Positions 20,639-30,320 of a stretch of 64,000 nucleotides of DNA are shown here, in pieces (positions within the stretch are counted from its first letter, which is position 1; each line of letters starts with the position of its first letter). A program made the position numbers and the translations under genes. Under the pieces are notes generated by a model. The model made no database searches. It was not told where the DNA came from and saw only the letters and a list, made by a program, of their open reading frames with translations. The stretch comes from Methyloversatilis universalis (GTDB taxonomy: Bacteria > Pseudomonadota > Gammaproteobacteria > Methylococcales > Methylococcaceae): the NCBI GenBank assembly GCA_020723665.1, contig DYIL01000017.1:1-64000 (forward strand). Direction: 5' to 3'.

Positions 20639-20946
20639 TTACGTGGCAGAAAACGACGGGGCATCCCTGCCCCTTAGAAGGCCTCGAAGTTTTTCCAGGT
20701 GCTCGTTTAACAACTCGCCGTTCAATCGCTACGCCGTTTTTGGCTCAGGCGGAAAAAGCCCGCTTAGTGCAGGCTCTTTACTATCATGAGGCAATCAGTT
20801 AGGAACGTGCTGAGAGAGCTACAAGCCAACCCGCGCGATCACGGAAAAACCGTCTCCGATTATCCTAAATCCGGCAGTTGGATACACCCTGAAAAGCGCC
20901 AGGCCTTCATCCCAGCCCTTCTCCCCAAAAGGAGAGTATCGCGAAA

Positions 20947-21018
20947 GTAGGCTGGGATGACGAAGAAATCCCAGCAGCCGGCTGAAAATGCAGGGTTTCG
21001 TCCCTCAACCCGGCCTAC
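20947..21018 (+). repeat. 72-bp palindromic repeat family B, copy 1
   Basis: GTAGGCTGGGATGACGAAGAAATCCCAGC...GGGTTTCGTCCCTCAACCCGGCCTAC; near-identical copy at 59019-59090. Confidence 0.85.
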
Positions 21019-21151
21019 ATTTTTGGCTTTTACGACACCCTCCTTCGGGAGAAGGGAGTTTAGCCCCTCGCCCTCTGGGAGAGGGGTGAGGAAATTCGGC
21101 GGCTGATGGGGCATCCCGGTCATTTCCGAAATTCAACTTAGGTTTTTAGAA

Positions 21152-22339
21152 TTATTGCAATTGAGCCACGCTCTCGAAATACCGCCGCTTGATCGCCTGG
21201 GCGAGCTGATGTACGGCCATGGCGTAGTGAGTGCTGTGGTTGTAGCGGGTGATCACGTAGAAGTTTTGGTGACCCAGCCAGTATTCGTCGCCGGAGTCAG
21301 TGCTGAGACGGAGCAAGCGCACCGTGGCGTCGCGGCTCAGCGAGCCGGCGGCGGGTTGAATGCCGTAGCTGGTCAATACGGCGAGCGAGTAGCGGGTGTC
21401 GAATCCCGATTCGAGATTTCTGGCCGCGGCGTTGCCCCGGGCGGCGGTCACCACCGGTTCGCCCGGCTGCCATCCGTGAGCCGCGAAATAATTGGCAACG
21501 CTGCCGATGGCATCCACAGGGTTCCACAAGTCGCGACGGCCGTCGCCGTCGAAATCCACCGCCCATTGCAAGAAACTGCTGGGCATGAATTGACCTAAGC
21601 CCATCGCACCGGCATAAGAGCCTACCGGATAGGACGGGTCTATGCCCTCGTCCCGCGCCATGAGTAGGAACTTCTCCAATTCGGTCTTGAAATAGTCGCC
21701 CCTGCGCGGATAGTCGAACGACAAGGTGGTCAGAGCATCGATCACCCGATGATTGCCGACGTTGGCGCCGTAAACCGTCTCCACTCCCAAAATCCCGACG
21801 ATGTATTCGGGCGGCACGCCGTACAGCGTACTCGCTCGCTCCAAAACCGAAGCGTAACGGCGCCAGAAGCCGACTCCGCCGGCGATGTGCTTCTCGGTGA
21901 GAAATTTGGAACGGTAGCGCGTCCATGCGCCGGGACGCGGAGGGACGGCGGCGCCGGACTCTTTGCTCAGATAGTCCAGCGTCCATTGCTTGCGCTTGGC
22001 CTGGGAAAACACGCGGCTCAGATACTCGCTGGAAAATCCGTGCCGGCTGGCCATGTGTTCGATGAACTGCCGAAGCGCCGGGTAACCGGCATAATCCCCG
22101 GTGACCGACGAGTGCACGCCGTATGCATCGCGACTCAACGAGGACTTGGCGGCTGGCGACTGGGAACGAACGGTCTTGCGAGGCGTAAGCGCGGCGGCAC
22201 TTCGCGCCGCCCGCGCAGGCGGAGCAGCAGTGGTCTTGCCGATCTTCTTCGACGGTTTTGCCGGTGCACGAGTCGCGCAACCCGCCACTAAGACCGCCGT
22301 CAATACCAATAGAACCATGGGCTTCAACTTCATGTTCAT
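21152..22339 (-). CDS. mltB: membrane-bound lytic murein transglycosylase B
   Basis: Lipoprotein signal (VLVAGCATRA), VPPEYIVGILGVETVYG, GSYAGAMGLGQFMPSSF, FDGDGRRDLWNPVDAIGSVANYF. Confidence 0.94.
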   Translation of the reverse strand: MNMKLKPMVLLVLTAVLVAGCATRAPAKPSKKIGKTTAAPPARAARSAAALTPRKTVRSQSPAAKSSLSRDAYGVHSSVTGDYAGYPALRQFIEHMASRHGFSSEYLSRVFSQAKRKQWTLDYLSKESGAAVPPRPGAWTRYRSKFLTEKHIAGGVGFWRRYASVLERASTLYGVPPEYIVGILGVETVYGANVGNHRVIDALTTLSFDYPRRGDYFKTELEKFLLMARDEGIDPSYPVGSYAGAMGLGQFMPSSFLQWAVDFDGDGRRDLWNPVDAIGSVANYFAAHGWQPGEPVVTAARGNAAARNLESGFDTRYSLAVLTSYGIQPAAGSLSRDATVRLLRLSTDSGDEYWLGHQNFYVITRYNHSTHYAMAVHQLAQAIKRRYFESVAQLQ

Positions 22340-22473
22340 GGGCGTCTCGAAACGGGAAAGCACGGGTCGGGGGGAGGCCTAATATCTCACGTAAGACTAC
22401 GTACTTGTCAACGCCCGACTTGTCTCGCCCGCAGAATGGACGGCCGGTCGAAGACCGTTCGGAACAGCCGTCT

Positions 22474-22617
22474 TTTTCATTTCGAACAAAAAGAAAATTT
22501 CTTTAATGGTAGGCCGGGATAAGCTTGTCCTGAGCAACGTCGAAGGGCCTGTCCTGAGCGAAGTCGAAGGGCTTATTCCGGCCTACAAGGTTTTCCTTTT
22601 GATTGAGTAATGGAATT
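22474..22617 (-). mobile_element. MITE family 1 copy (degenerate left end)
   Basis: TTTCATTTCGAACAAAAAGAAAATTTCTTTAATGGTAGGCCGGGATAAGC ... GCTTATTCCGGCCTACAAGGTTTTCCTTTTGATTGAGTAATGGAAT; inverse of the 30962 and 35908 copies. Confidence 0.8.
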
Positions 22618-22693
22618 GAGCAAGAAGCATGATCTCGACACAGGAACGGCCGGATCCGACCGCCTTATGGCTGCCGGCCGCCGCGCCAAATGG

Positions 22694-22730
22694 CAAAAAA
22701 ATGGCTACCGTCCGGGCTCGGGCGGTAGCC
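22694..22730 (-). terminator. rho-independent terminator of sodB
   Basis: Minus strand: GGCTACCGcccgagcccggaCGGTAGCC followed by ATTTTTTT. Confidence 0.8.
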
Positions 22731-22784
22731 ACCGTAGCAACGACACTGGTTCGAATTCAGTGCCTCATGCGTCGGCGATCCTGT

Positions 22785-23363
22785 TCAGGCGAAATTCTTC
22801 GCAACGAAATCCCAATTGACCAGATTCCAGAATGACTCGACGTATTTCGGACGAGCGTTGCGATAGTCGATGTAGTAGGCATGCTCCCAAACATCGCAGG
22901 TAAGCAGCGGCGTTTGACCGCTCGTCAACGGATTACCCGCGTTACTGGTGTTGACGATCGCCAGACTGCCGTCCGCGTTTTTCACCAGCCAGGCCCAGCC
23001 CGAACCGAAGGTGCCGACGGCGCATTTGGTGAATTCTTCTTTGAATTTCTCGAACGAGCCGAATGCTTTATTGATCGCCTCGCCCAAGACGCCGGCCGGT
23101 GCGCCGCCGCCATTGGGTTTCATGCAGTTCCAATAGAACGTGTGATTCCAGACCTGAGCCGCGTTATTGAAAATACCGCCCGACGATTTTCTGATGATAT
23201 CCTCGAGAGACATGTTCTCGAATTCGGTCCCGCCGATCAGGTTGTTGAGGTTGGTGACATACGCCTGATGATGCTTACCGTAATGGTATTCGAGCGTTTC
23301 CGCGGAGATATGCGGCTCCAATGCATTCTTGGCGTAAGGTAACGGGGGAAGTTCATGAGTCAT
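22785..23363 (-). CDS. sodB: superoxide dismutase (Fe)
   Basis: [58 protein letters not shown] metal motif. Start trimmed from the ORF track. Confidence 0.96.
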   Translation of the reverse strand: MTHELPPLPYAKNALEPHISAETLEYHYGKHHQAYVTNLNNLIGGTEFENMSLEDIIRKSSGGIFNNAAQVWNHTFYWNCMKPNGGGAPAGVLGEAINKAFGSFEKFKEEFTKCAVGTFGSGWAWLVKNADGSLAIVNTSNAGNPLTSGQTPLLTCDVWEHAYYIDYRNARPKYVESFWNLVNWDFVAKNFA

Positions 23364-23519
23364 CAGATTCTCCTTTTGTCTATCGATGAAACCAGCACAC
23401 CCATATGACGGGCGATATTCCAAGAAAAATAGTAGGGAATATAGTGTAACATCCGAAAGGCGGCTCAAAAAAGTGTGTGCAGCATCGAACAGTCCATTCG
23501 CCCGTTTTTCCTTAGACAA

Positions 23520-23548
23520 AAAAAGAGCTTCATATGAAGCTCTTTTTT
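23520..23548. terminator. bidirectional terminator-like perfect palindrome
   Basis: AAAAAGAGCTTCATATGAAGCTCTTTTTT. Confidence 0.75.
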
Positions 23549-23630
23549 CAAAGCGCCTGGATTACAGGTCGATTTCGGACCATCGCTGTTTTCACCTCCT
23601 GACAGGTGGCTTGGCCATTTCCGTCCGGCA

Positions 23631-24092
23631 TCAAATCCTGTGGTTTCCGGTCCACTGCTGGACTTGCGCTTTCCAGCTTCCGTCCGCCTGACGTTTCAGC
23701 ACACTGTAAAGCACCCCGTCATAGCGATATTTCATCACTTGCGGAGGACTTTGCAGCGTCTTGATGTCGGACAGCTTGGTGGTAGCAACGATGGTATCAT
23801 CCTTCTCACTGCGCACGTCGACGACGTCCATGGCATACACGCCTTTCTGGATCAGCATTTGCCAGAACGCGCGGATTTCGCCGACGCTCTTGGATACCGA
23901 ACCGTTGGGCTGCACCAGAATTGCGTTGTCCGTGTACAGCGACAGAATCTCGTCGACTTTGCCCCGAGCGAAAGCAGCATTCCACTTCGCAATGCTGGAC
24001 TCCGCGATTTGTCTAACGTCTTCGGCTGCCGGGGACACTCCAGTCCCCACGGCGGCAAGTAAAACGACTATCAATCCTAATCTACGTTTCAT
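23631..24092 (-). CDS. SnoaL/NTF2-like (SgcJ/EcaC-type) secreted protein
   Basis: Signal peptide, then IAESSIAKWNAAFARGKVDEILSLYTDNAILVQPNGSVSKSVGEIRAFW. Confidence 0.8.
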   Translation of the reverse strand: MKRRLGLIVVLLAAVGTGVSPAAEDVRQIAESSIAKWNAAFARGKVDEILSLYTDNAILVQPNGSVSKSVGEIRAFWQMLIQKGVYAMDVVDVRSEKDDTIVATTKLSDIKTLQSPPQVMKYRYDGVLYSVLKRQADGSWKAQVQQWTGNHRI

Positions 24093-24218
24093 ATGACCGC
24101 CCTCCTGAGGCTAAAACTTTGCCCACGGCTACAGACTATAGAGAAAGGAAATTGGTTTACAATACTCAATAACTTTTACGAATTGTTTCCATAATTAAAA
24201 CTATCGATTCGGATCATC

Positions 24219-25142
24219 ATGGATAAATTGACTAGCATGTTGGTATTCACCAAGGTCGCGAAAGCCGGCAGTTTCGCTTCGGCCGCCAAGGAACTCGGGC
24301 TATCCAGAGCCATGGCGACCAAGCATGTCATGCAGCTGGAAAACGGTCTCGGCATCAGGCTGCTGAATCGGACCACCCGGAACCTGAGCCTTACCGAGGT
24401 CGGCATGGTTTATTTGGAACGATGTCTGCAGATTCTCGACGAAATGGAAGAAATGGAAATCGCCGTCACCCGGCTGCAGACGGAACCGCGCGGAACCCTC
24501 AAGGTCAATGCGACGCCATTTTTCGGCGCGTACCATTTGGCGCCGGCGATAGCGGCTTACATGGAATCGTTTCCCGAGGTGAACGTCGAACTGGTGCTGC
24601 AGGCGGGCTATATCGATTTGATCGAGGAAGGATTCGACCTCGCGATTCATCTCGACGAAATGCGCGATTCCAGTCTGATCGCCCGCAAGCTGGGCAGTTC
24701 TCAGCGTGTCGTTTGCGGCTCGCCTCGATACTTCGAAAAGCACGGAATACCCAAGACGCCGGACGATCTCCGAAAGCACAACTGCCTAACCAGTTCCAGC
24801 TTGCCGCCGCGTGATCAATGGCAGTTCAGCATACCCGGAGGCGAAACCACCGTGGTCAAAGTCACCGGCAACATGGAAGCGAACGTCGCCGATGCCCTAC
24901 GCATGGCCGCCATCAACGGGCTGGGTCTGGTATTGCTACCGACCTACATGGTCGGCCAAGATATCCGAAAGGGCAGACTGACTCCGGTGCTCACCGATTA
25001 CGTTCCGGCGCCCTTGGAAATCCACGCGGTTTACCCGCATCGCAAGCACCTGTCGGCCAAAGTGAGGACCTTCGTCGATTTCCTGAGCGAGCGCTTTCAT
25101 CCGAAACCCTACTGGGAGGACTGGGCGGATGCTCAGGAATAG
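24219..25142 (+). CDS. LysR-family transcriptional regulator
   Basis: N-terminal HTH (MLVFTKVAKAGSFASAAKELGLSRAMATKHVMQLENGLGIRLLNRTTRNLSLTEVG) and LysR substrate-binding fold. Confidence 0.93.
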   Translation: MDKLTSMLVFTKVAKAGSFASAAKELGLSRAMATKHVMQLENGLGIRLLNRTTRNLSLTEVGMVYLERCLQILDEMEEMEIAVTRLQTEPRGTLKVNATPFFGAYHLAPAIAAYMESFPEVNVELVLQAGYIDLIEEGFDLAIHLDEMRDSSLIARKLGSSQRVVCGSPRYFEKHGIPKTPDDLRKHNCLTSSSLPPRDQWQFSIPGGETTVVKVTGNMEANVADALRMAAINGLGLVLLPTYMVGQDIRKGRLTPVLTDYVPAPLEIHAVYPHRKHLSAKVRTFVDFLSERFHPKPYWEDWADAQE

Positions 25143-25208
25143 CCGATACGTTCTCCCCGATCTTCGACGAAAAACGGGCACTACCTTCTTCCACGGTAAC
25201 GATCGGCT

Positions 25209-25682
25209 ATGGCTCTTGAAATCGAACGCAAGTTCTTGGTCGTCGACGACAGTTGGCGCGGCTCCGTCAGAGACTCCGCCTACTATCGCCAGGGGTATCT
25301 CAACAACGAAATCCATTGCTCGATTCGGGTGAGAGTCTGCGGCGATCGGGCTTGGCTGAACATCAAGAGCGCCACCATAGGCGCCGAACGGCAGGAGTTC
25401 GAATACGAGATACCGGTAGACGACGCTCATGCGATGCTGAGCACCCTAAGCTGCAAACCCCTGATCGAAAAGACCCGGTATTTCGTCGAAGTGGGGTCGC
25501 ACACGTGGGAGATCGACGTTTTCGAGGGCGATAATGCCGGGCTGGTCGTCGCGGAAATCGAACTGGAAAATCCCGGCGAAACATTCGAGAAACCCGACTG
25601 GTTGGGCGAAGAAGTGACGCACGACCCGCGTTACTACAACACGAGTTTGTCGAAGACTCCCTATAATAGCTGGCACGATTGA
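25209..25682 (+). CDS. CYTH domain protein (triphosphate tunnel metalloenzyme family)
   Basis: MALEIERKFLV (EXEXK motif), R/K-rich beta strands. Confidence 0.9.
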   Translation: MALEIERKFLVVDDSWRGSVRDSAYYRQGYLNNEIHCSIRVRVCGDRAWLNIKSATIGAERQEFEYEIPVDDAHAMLSTLSCKPLIEKTRYFVEVGSHTWEIDVFEGDNAGLVVAEIELENPGETFEKPDWLGEEVTHDPRYYNTSLSKTPYNSWHD

Positions 25683-26320
25683 ACGCAACCTCGGAGCGCT
25701 TGGGTCGGACGTTGTTCCGCTTTCGACGGAAACTTGATTTCCTGACCGCTGGAGCCGGCATCATGATGACCGTTTTTTTCACCCTGCTGCTACTCGCCGT
25801 CTCGGTCACAGCGGCGACGTTCGTCGGGAAAAGGCTGCCCAAAACTCATGTGGCCGCCAGTCGGATACGTCTCGGCGCTCCGCCGAGAACGGTTTGGGAC
25901 ATCATCAACGATTTCGACTCTTACGCGACATGGCGGCCGGGCCTGAGCCGTACCGAGCGCGGACCGGACATCGACGGCCTACCCAGTTGGTACGAAATCT
26001 GTTCCGAGCATAGCCGCGTGCATTTCCGCGTCGTCGAGCGCAAACCGCCCTCGCGTCTCATCACCAAGATCGTCGGCGACGACCTTCCCTTGAGCGGTAC
26101 TTGGATTTACGACATCCAAGAAGATGGCGACGGTACCGTATTGACCATCACCGAACGGGAAAACATCCATAATCCGCTGCTTCGATTCTTCGACCGTTTC
26201 ATCATCTGCTACTACGGTGTCATGGATGTCTATCTGATCGCCCTGGCGATAAAACTGGGCGACTCGGCCAGACCGCAACATCTCAGCCTCAAAATCGACG
26301 ATTCAAACATGCCCGCCTGA
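25679..26320 (+). CDS. membrane-anchored SRPBCC family protein
   Basis: TM segment then RIRLGAPPRTVWDIINDFDSYATWRPGLSR...; TTG start overlaps the CYTH stop. Confidence 0.75.
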   Translation: MNATSERLGRTLFRFRRKLDFLTAGAGIMMTVFFTLLLLAVSVTAATFVGKRLPKTHVAASRIRLGAPPRTVWDIINDFDSYATWRPGLSRTERGPDIDGLPSWYEICSEHSRVHFRVVERKPPSRLITKIVGDDLPLSGTWIYDIQEDGDGTVLTITERENIHNPLLRFFDRFIICYYGVMDVYLIALAIKLGDSARPQHLSLKIDDSNMPA

Positions 26321-26421
26321 GCCGGTAAAAAGCCGTCGAACGACGAGCACCGCGAGCGGGACCTCGGTCACACCGGCTACCGCTTTGGCGATTAAAGAAC
26401 GGTTTTCGACAAATCCCATTA

Positions 26422-26652
26422 GGGAAGCTCTGATTAAGTTTCCAGTGGGAAAAGCGAACAGTGCGACTGTTGGATCCAAAAGGCCCTCACCCAACCCCAT
26501 CACGCCGCACTTTCCCCGTTGGGAGCCGCAAGCGGCGCTTACCCGTGCACCCGTTCGCCGGGAGCGAACGCTAACGTGCGAAGCACGGCCCTTCGACTTC
26601 GCTCAGGACAGGTTTGTCCCAGCGGGAGATGGCTTATTCAGAACTTTCTTAG
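26422..26652 (-). mobile_element. MITE family 2 (TIR about TTAGGGAAGCTCTGATTAAG)
   Basis: Left TTAGGGAAGCTCTGATTAAG vs reverse complement of the right end CTAAGAAAGTTCTGAATAAG; interior is an inverted copy of 20405-20605. Confidence 0.7.
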
Positions 26653-26858
26653 CGAGAAACGCCCGCCGCCTCCGACCGAACCCCTGGATGGGGCTCAGGA
26701 CGAGCATCATCGTTCGCGATTTATGTGGGCTTCCCAGTCTCGGTCCTCTAGCGCCCGGCCGCAAGTGGAAAAACGGAAAACCGCACGGAGCCGAGTTCCG
26801 ATTGAACGAGCGGACCTATACGTCGCCGTTTGCCTGAAAAATAATCGAAATACCCTAG

Positions 26859-26888
26859 TTGACAGGACTTGAAAGGCAAGCCTAAAGT
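26859..26888 (+). promoter_or_regulatory. candidate sigma-70 promoter
   Basis: TTGACA-N18-TAAAGT, about 230 nt upstream of the 27118 ORF. Confidence 0.4.
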
Positions 26889-27117
26889 ATTGACTCGATA
26901 CCAAAAGCCGTGGTTAGGGGCTTCCGATTGACCCAGCCGCGTGCCGAGAAGTATCGATACGGTTCCCGGCTTTCGGGTTCCAAGCTGGGCTTCTTCGTAT
27001 TCGAAACGCAGAATCCGCAATGACCTTTATACCCATTATTGGCATACGCGGCAACTCTGCTCCTTACAATCCCTGGCCATTGAAGGCCAGCTTTATGACC
27101 GGAATAGGGTGAACAAT

Positions 27118-27300
27118 ATGAATAATGTCGAGAACCAGATAGAAAAGAAAGATTACTTCTGGATTTACGTCGCTCTTGCAACAGTCGCGCTGGTCGGCGT
27201 CATTGCCATGGTCAAGCTGAGCGAAAACGAAAAATACGACCCGATTCGCCAGCAGCTGGCCGAAGAGGCGGCTCAAATGAATATTCGGGTTTTGAATTAA
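27118..27300 (+). CDS. 60-aa single-pass membrane protein
   Basis: MNNVENQIEKKDYFWIYVALATVALVGVIAMVKLSENEKYDPIRQQLAEEAAQMNIRVLN; ATG at 27118. Confidence 0.6.
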   Translation: MNNVENQIEKKDYFWIYVALATVALVGVIAMVKLSENEKYDPIRQQLAEEAAQMNIRVLN

Positions 27301-27343
27301 TCACCGCCTCGTATAACGAGCCCACAATTAGGAGGTCATCTTT

Positions 27344-27715
27344 ATGAGAACAGGTGCACTACATTCCCAATTGCTTTGTCTGGTCGCCGCTTTCTGTTTC
27401 TGCAGCACGGCGTTTGCAGCCGAATATATCGAGCGCAAGCTTATGGGAAATACCATACCTCCGCAAAAATGCGCCGCAAAAGACGAAGCCACTCGAAAAG
27501 CCACCGATTCGTACACCATCGACAAGTTCCAGAAACGGTTCTGTGAAACCCAAGGCTACGGCTGGTATTTAGGCGAGGCAAACGAGCAAGGGAAGTTGGT
27601 TTGCGAGGAGTGCAGCGACGGAAGCGGTAAGTACAAATGCCACGTCGAGGATATCGTAGTAACCTGCAAGCGACTCAAGCCAGGTTCAGTAGGCTTGATT
27701 CCCGGAAAAGGTTAA
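27344..27715 (+). CDS. secreted Cys-rich hypothetical protein
   Basis: Signal peptide ending AFAA; several Cys (KCAAK, FCETQ, VCEECS, KCHVE, TCKR); AGGAGG-like RBS. Confidence 0.65.
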   Translation: MRTGALHSQLLCLVAAFCFCSTAFAAEYIERKLMGNTIPPQKCAAKDEATRKATDSYTIDKFQKRFCETQGYGWYLGEANEQGKLVCEECSDGSGKYKCHVEDIVVTCKRLKPGSVGLIPGKG

Positions 27716-28221
27716 CAGCCGTTTACGCCCTCCCGCTGAACGCGGTGTTCGAATCCAGAGCGCTATGCGCTTCAGCGGTTTTCGGCGCATCCCGCAAAAA
27801 TATCCGAAATGTGCGCTTTTGCCGGTCCGATCGATAGCGGCGAACACGGTCGAGTGTTCGAACAAGCGCTTGACTTGAATGGAATTCCCAAGCCTGCTCT
27901 GCGGATTTGCGACCGCCTTCTTTACCGTACACACGAGAGGTGCCAAATCTCACTCGTCAGGTGCCGAGTCGGCGCCGATCTTCCTGTGCCGACCGCGGCT
28001 CGAATCGTCGGCAGCGTCTTCGTTTTTTTCCGCCAATACACACTCTAACGATACTTAGGGTCTATTTCGTTAGCTCGTCCGCCTGCGCTTGTCGAAAAGG
28101 CCTCGGGAGCTACTGGGATGGACTCTTAAGGCATCCCGCGCGGAGTTTAATGCGCAATTGTGATTTTCCGTTAGAATTACGCGCCCACGGCTTCACCAAG
28201 TCTCCTTACGTACTGCTGCCC

Positions 28222-29622
28222 ATGAATATCGTGCTGCTCGGCATCGTCGCTTACATCCTGGTCCAACTGCTGATCGGCATGCTGGTGTCCAGGCATATCG
28301 CGAGCGAGGACGACTATCTTTTGGCCGGCCGCAGGTTGGGGCTCAAGCTAGGCACTTTTACGGTTTTCGCCACTTGGTTCGGGGCGGAAACCTGCATCGG
28401 CGCGGCCGGGTCCATTTACCGATCGGGACTTTCCGGCGGATCGGCCGACCCGTTCGGTTATGCGGCCTGCCTTCTTCTGATGGGGCTTTTCTTCGCGGTG
28501 CCGCTATGGCGGCGAAAACTCACAACCTTAGCGGACCTGTTCCGAATCCGCTATTCCCCGGTTATCGAGCGGATGGCGGTGCTCATGCTCGCCCCGACCT
28601 CCGTCATGTGGGCCGCGGCGCAGATTCGCGCGTTCGGCCAAGTGATCTCCGCTTCTTCTGAGTTCGACGTGGAGATCGCCATCACGATAGCGGCGACGGT
28701 GGTCATCGTTTATACCGTTTACGGCGGTTTGTTCGCCGACGTCATCACCGACTTGATCCAAGGCATAGCGCTCATCGGCGGCCTTGCCGTTCTTTTCTAC
28801 GCCGTAACCGAGGCCAACGGCGGCTTGGCAGAAAGTTTCGGTGCGATCGAACCATCCCGACTCAGACTATTCGGCGGCGGCGAGAAGCCAACGCTGGAGG
28901 TGATCGAAACCTGGGCGATACCGATCACCGGCTCCTTGTTCGCGCAGGAACTGTGCGCGCGCATCCTGGCGAGCCGGTCCCATCACATCGCCAGGGCGAG
29001 TTGCCTCGCCGGGGGCGGGCTATATCTTCTGGCCGGCGCGATTCCGGTCTTTATCGGGTTGATCGGCGTTCACCTGCTCCCGGGGCTTGAAAATCCGGAG
29101 CAGATTCTGCCCAGGCTCGCTAAGGAGCACCTATCGACCTTCGCCTACGTACTGTTCGCCGGCGCCTTGATCTCCGCCATTCTATCGACGGTGGACAGCG
29201 CGCTCCTCGCCGCCTCGGCGCTGGTCTCCCACAATCTCGTGATACCTATGGCGGGGAACGTGTCCGAATCCGGGAAGGTTCGCCTCGCCCGTGCCGGCGT
29301 GTTGATCTTCGGCCTCGTGGCCTACGTGTTGGCGCTCCATGCCGAGGGCGTGTATACGCTTGTGGAAGAGGCTTCTGCCTTCGGCGGTGCACCGATTTTC
29401 GTGGTCGTCCTGCTCGGCCTGTTCACTCGCATCGGCCACGCCAAGAGCGCCGCCGCGGCTCTGGTCGTCGGCATGTGTGCGTGGCTGGTCGGCAGTTATG
29501 TACTTGAGCTGACCACGCCCTACCTGACATCCCTGGCAGCCAGCCTGATGGCTTACTTTTTCGTGGCGGCTTGGGAGCATCGCACCTTGAATACGGCCGC
29601 CGAAGCCTCCATCCGATTTTGA
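28222..29622 (+). CDS. sodium:solute symporter family protein
   Basis: MNIVLLGIVAYILVQLLIGMLVSRHIASEDDYLLAGRRLGLKLGTFTVFATWFGAETCIGAAG; SSF multi-TM pattern. Confidence 0.9.
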   Translation: MNIVLLGIVAYILVQLLIGMLVSRHIASEDDYLLAGRRLGLKLGTFTVFATWFGAETCIGAAGSIYRSGLSGGSADPFGYAACLLLMGLFFAVPLWRRKLTTLADLFRIRYSPVIERMAVLMLAPTSVMWAAAQIRAFGQVISASSEFDVEIAITIAATVVIVYTVYGGLFADVITDLIQGIALIGGLAVLFYAVTEANGGLAESFGAIEPSRLRLFGGGEKPTLEVIETWAIPITGSLFAQELCARILASRSHHIARASCLAGGGLYLLAGAIPVFIGLIGVHLLPGLENPEQILPRLAKEHLSTFAYVLFAGALISAILSTVDSALLAASALVSHNLVIPMAGNVSESGKVRLARAGVLIFGLVAYVLALHAEGVYTLVEEASAFGGAPIFVVVLLGLFTRIGHAKSAAAALVVGMCAWLVGSYVLELTTPYLTSLAASLMAYFFVAAWEHRTLNTAAEASIRF

Positions 29623-29626
29623 CGCA

Positions 29627-30232
29627 ATGCTAGACCAACGCCCCTCTACCCGGTACAACCGATTCCTGAAGATCGCCACCTGGTTCGAAGGAACCCTGAT
29701 CCTGGTCGCTTACGGCATAGGCTGGGTGGTTTCCATCAATCCTCTGGCACATCTCAACCTCACCGCCACCGGCTTGCTCTGGGGAATTGCCGGAACCTTG
29801 CCGCTTTATCTGTTGTTCGCCCTGTCTTATAACCTGCCGTGGAGCAGCATGCGTGCCGTAAGAAATTTTCTGGTGGAAAAACTAGGGCCATTCTTGAGCC
29901 GCTACCGCTGGCACGAACTACTGTACCTCGGCTTTTTGGCAGGAATTTCTGAAGAAATCCTGTTCCGCGGCTTGCTTCAATCTTGGTTCGAACAAAATTG
30001 GGGATGGATAGGCGGCATCGTATTCAGCAACTTGGTGTTCGCCTTGGTCCATTGGGTCACGCCGCTTTACGCGCTGCTCGCCGGACTCACCGGCGTTTAT
30101 CTCGGCATCGCATTCGATTTCGGCGGCGAACGCAATCTTGTCGTCCCGATTCTCATCCATGCCATCTACGACTTTCTGGCTTTCATCGCCGTGGCGCAAA
30201 CCTATCGCCGCGAAAAGAGCCGATCCTTCTAA
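29627..30232 (+). CDS. CPBP family intramembrane glutamic endopeptidase
   Basis: Motifs EEILFRGLLQSWFE and FALVHWVTPLYALLAGLTGVYLGIAF ... HAIYDFLAF. Confidence 0.9.
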   Translation: MLDQRPSTRYNRFLKIATWFEGTLILVAYGIGWVVSINPLAHLNLTATGLLWGIAGTLPLYLLFALSYNLPWSSMRAVRNFLVEKLGPFLSRYRWHELLYLGFLAGISEEILFRGLLQSWFEQNWGWIGGIVFSNLVFALVHWVTPLYALLAGLTGVYLGIAFDFGGERNLVVPILIHAIYDFLAFIAVAQTYRREKSRSF

Positions 30233-30320
30233 TCCGCCGGTTACGCGGACCCATGTGTCGGCCAGGGCTGGCGACCAACAACGACCGAGAATTCCCGCGC
30301 CACCGTGTCGTGGAAATGCG

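Noticed and set aside
26303-26837. Hypothetical ORFs at 26.3-26.9 kb
   Set aside because: They run through MITE family 2 and mirror ORFs in its 20.4-20.6 kb copy; repeat translation, not genes.
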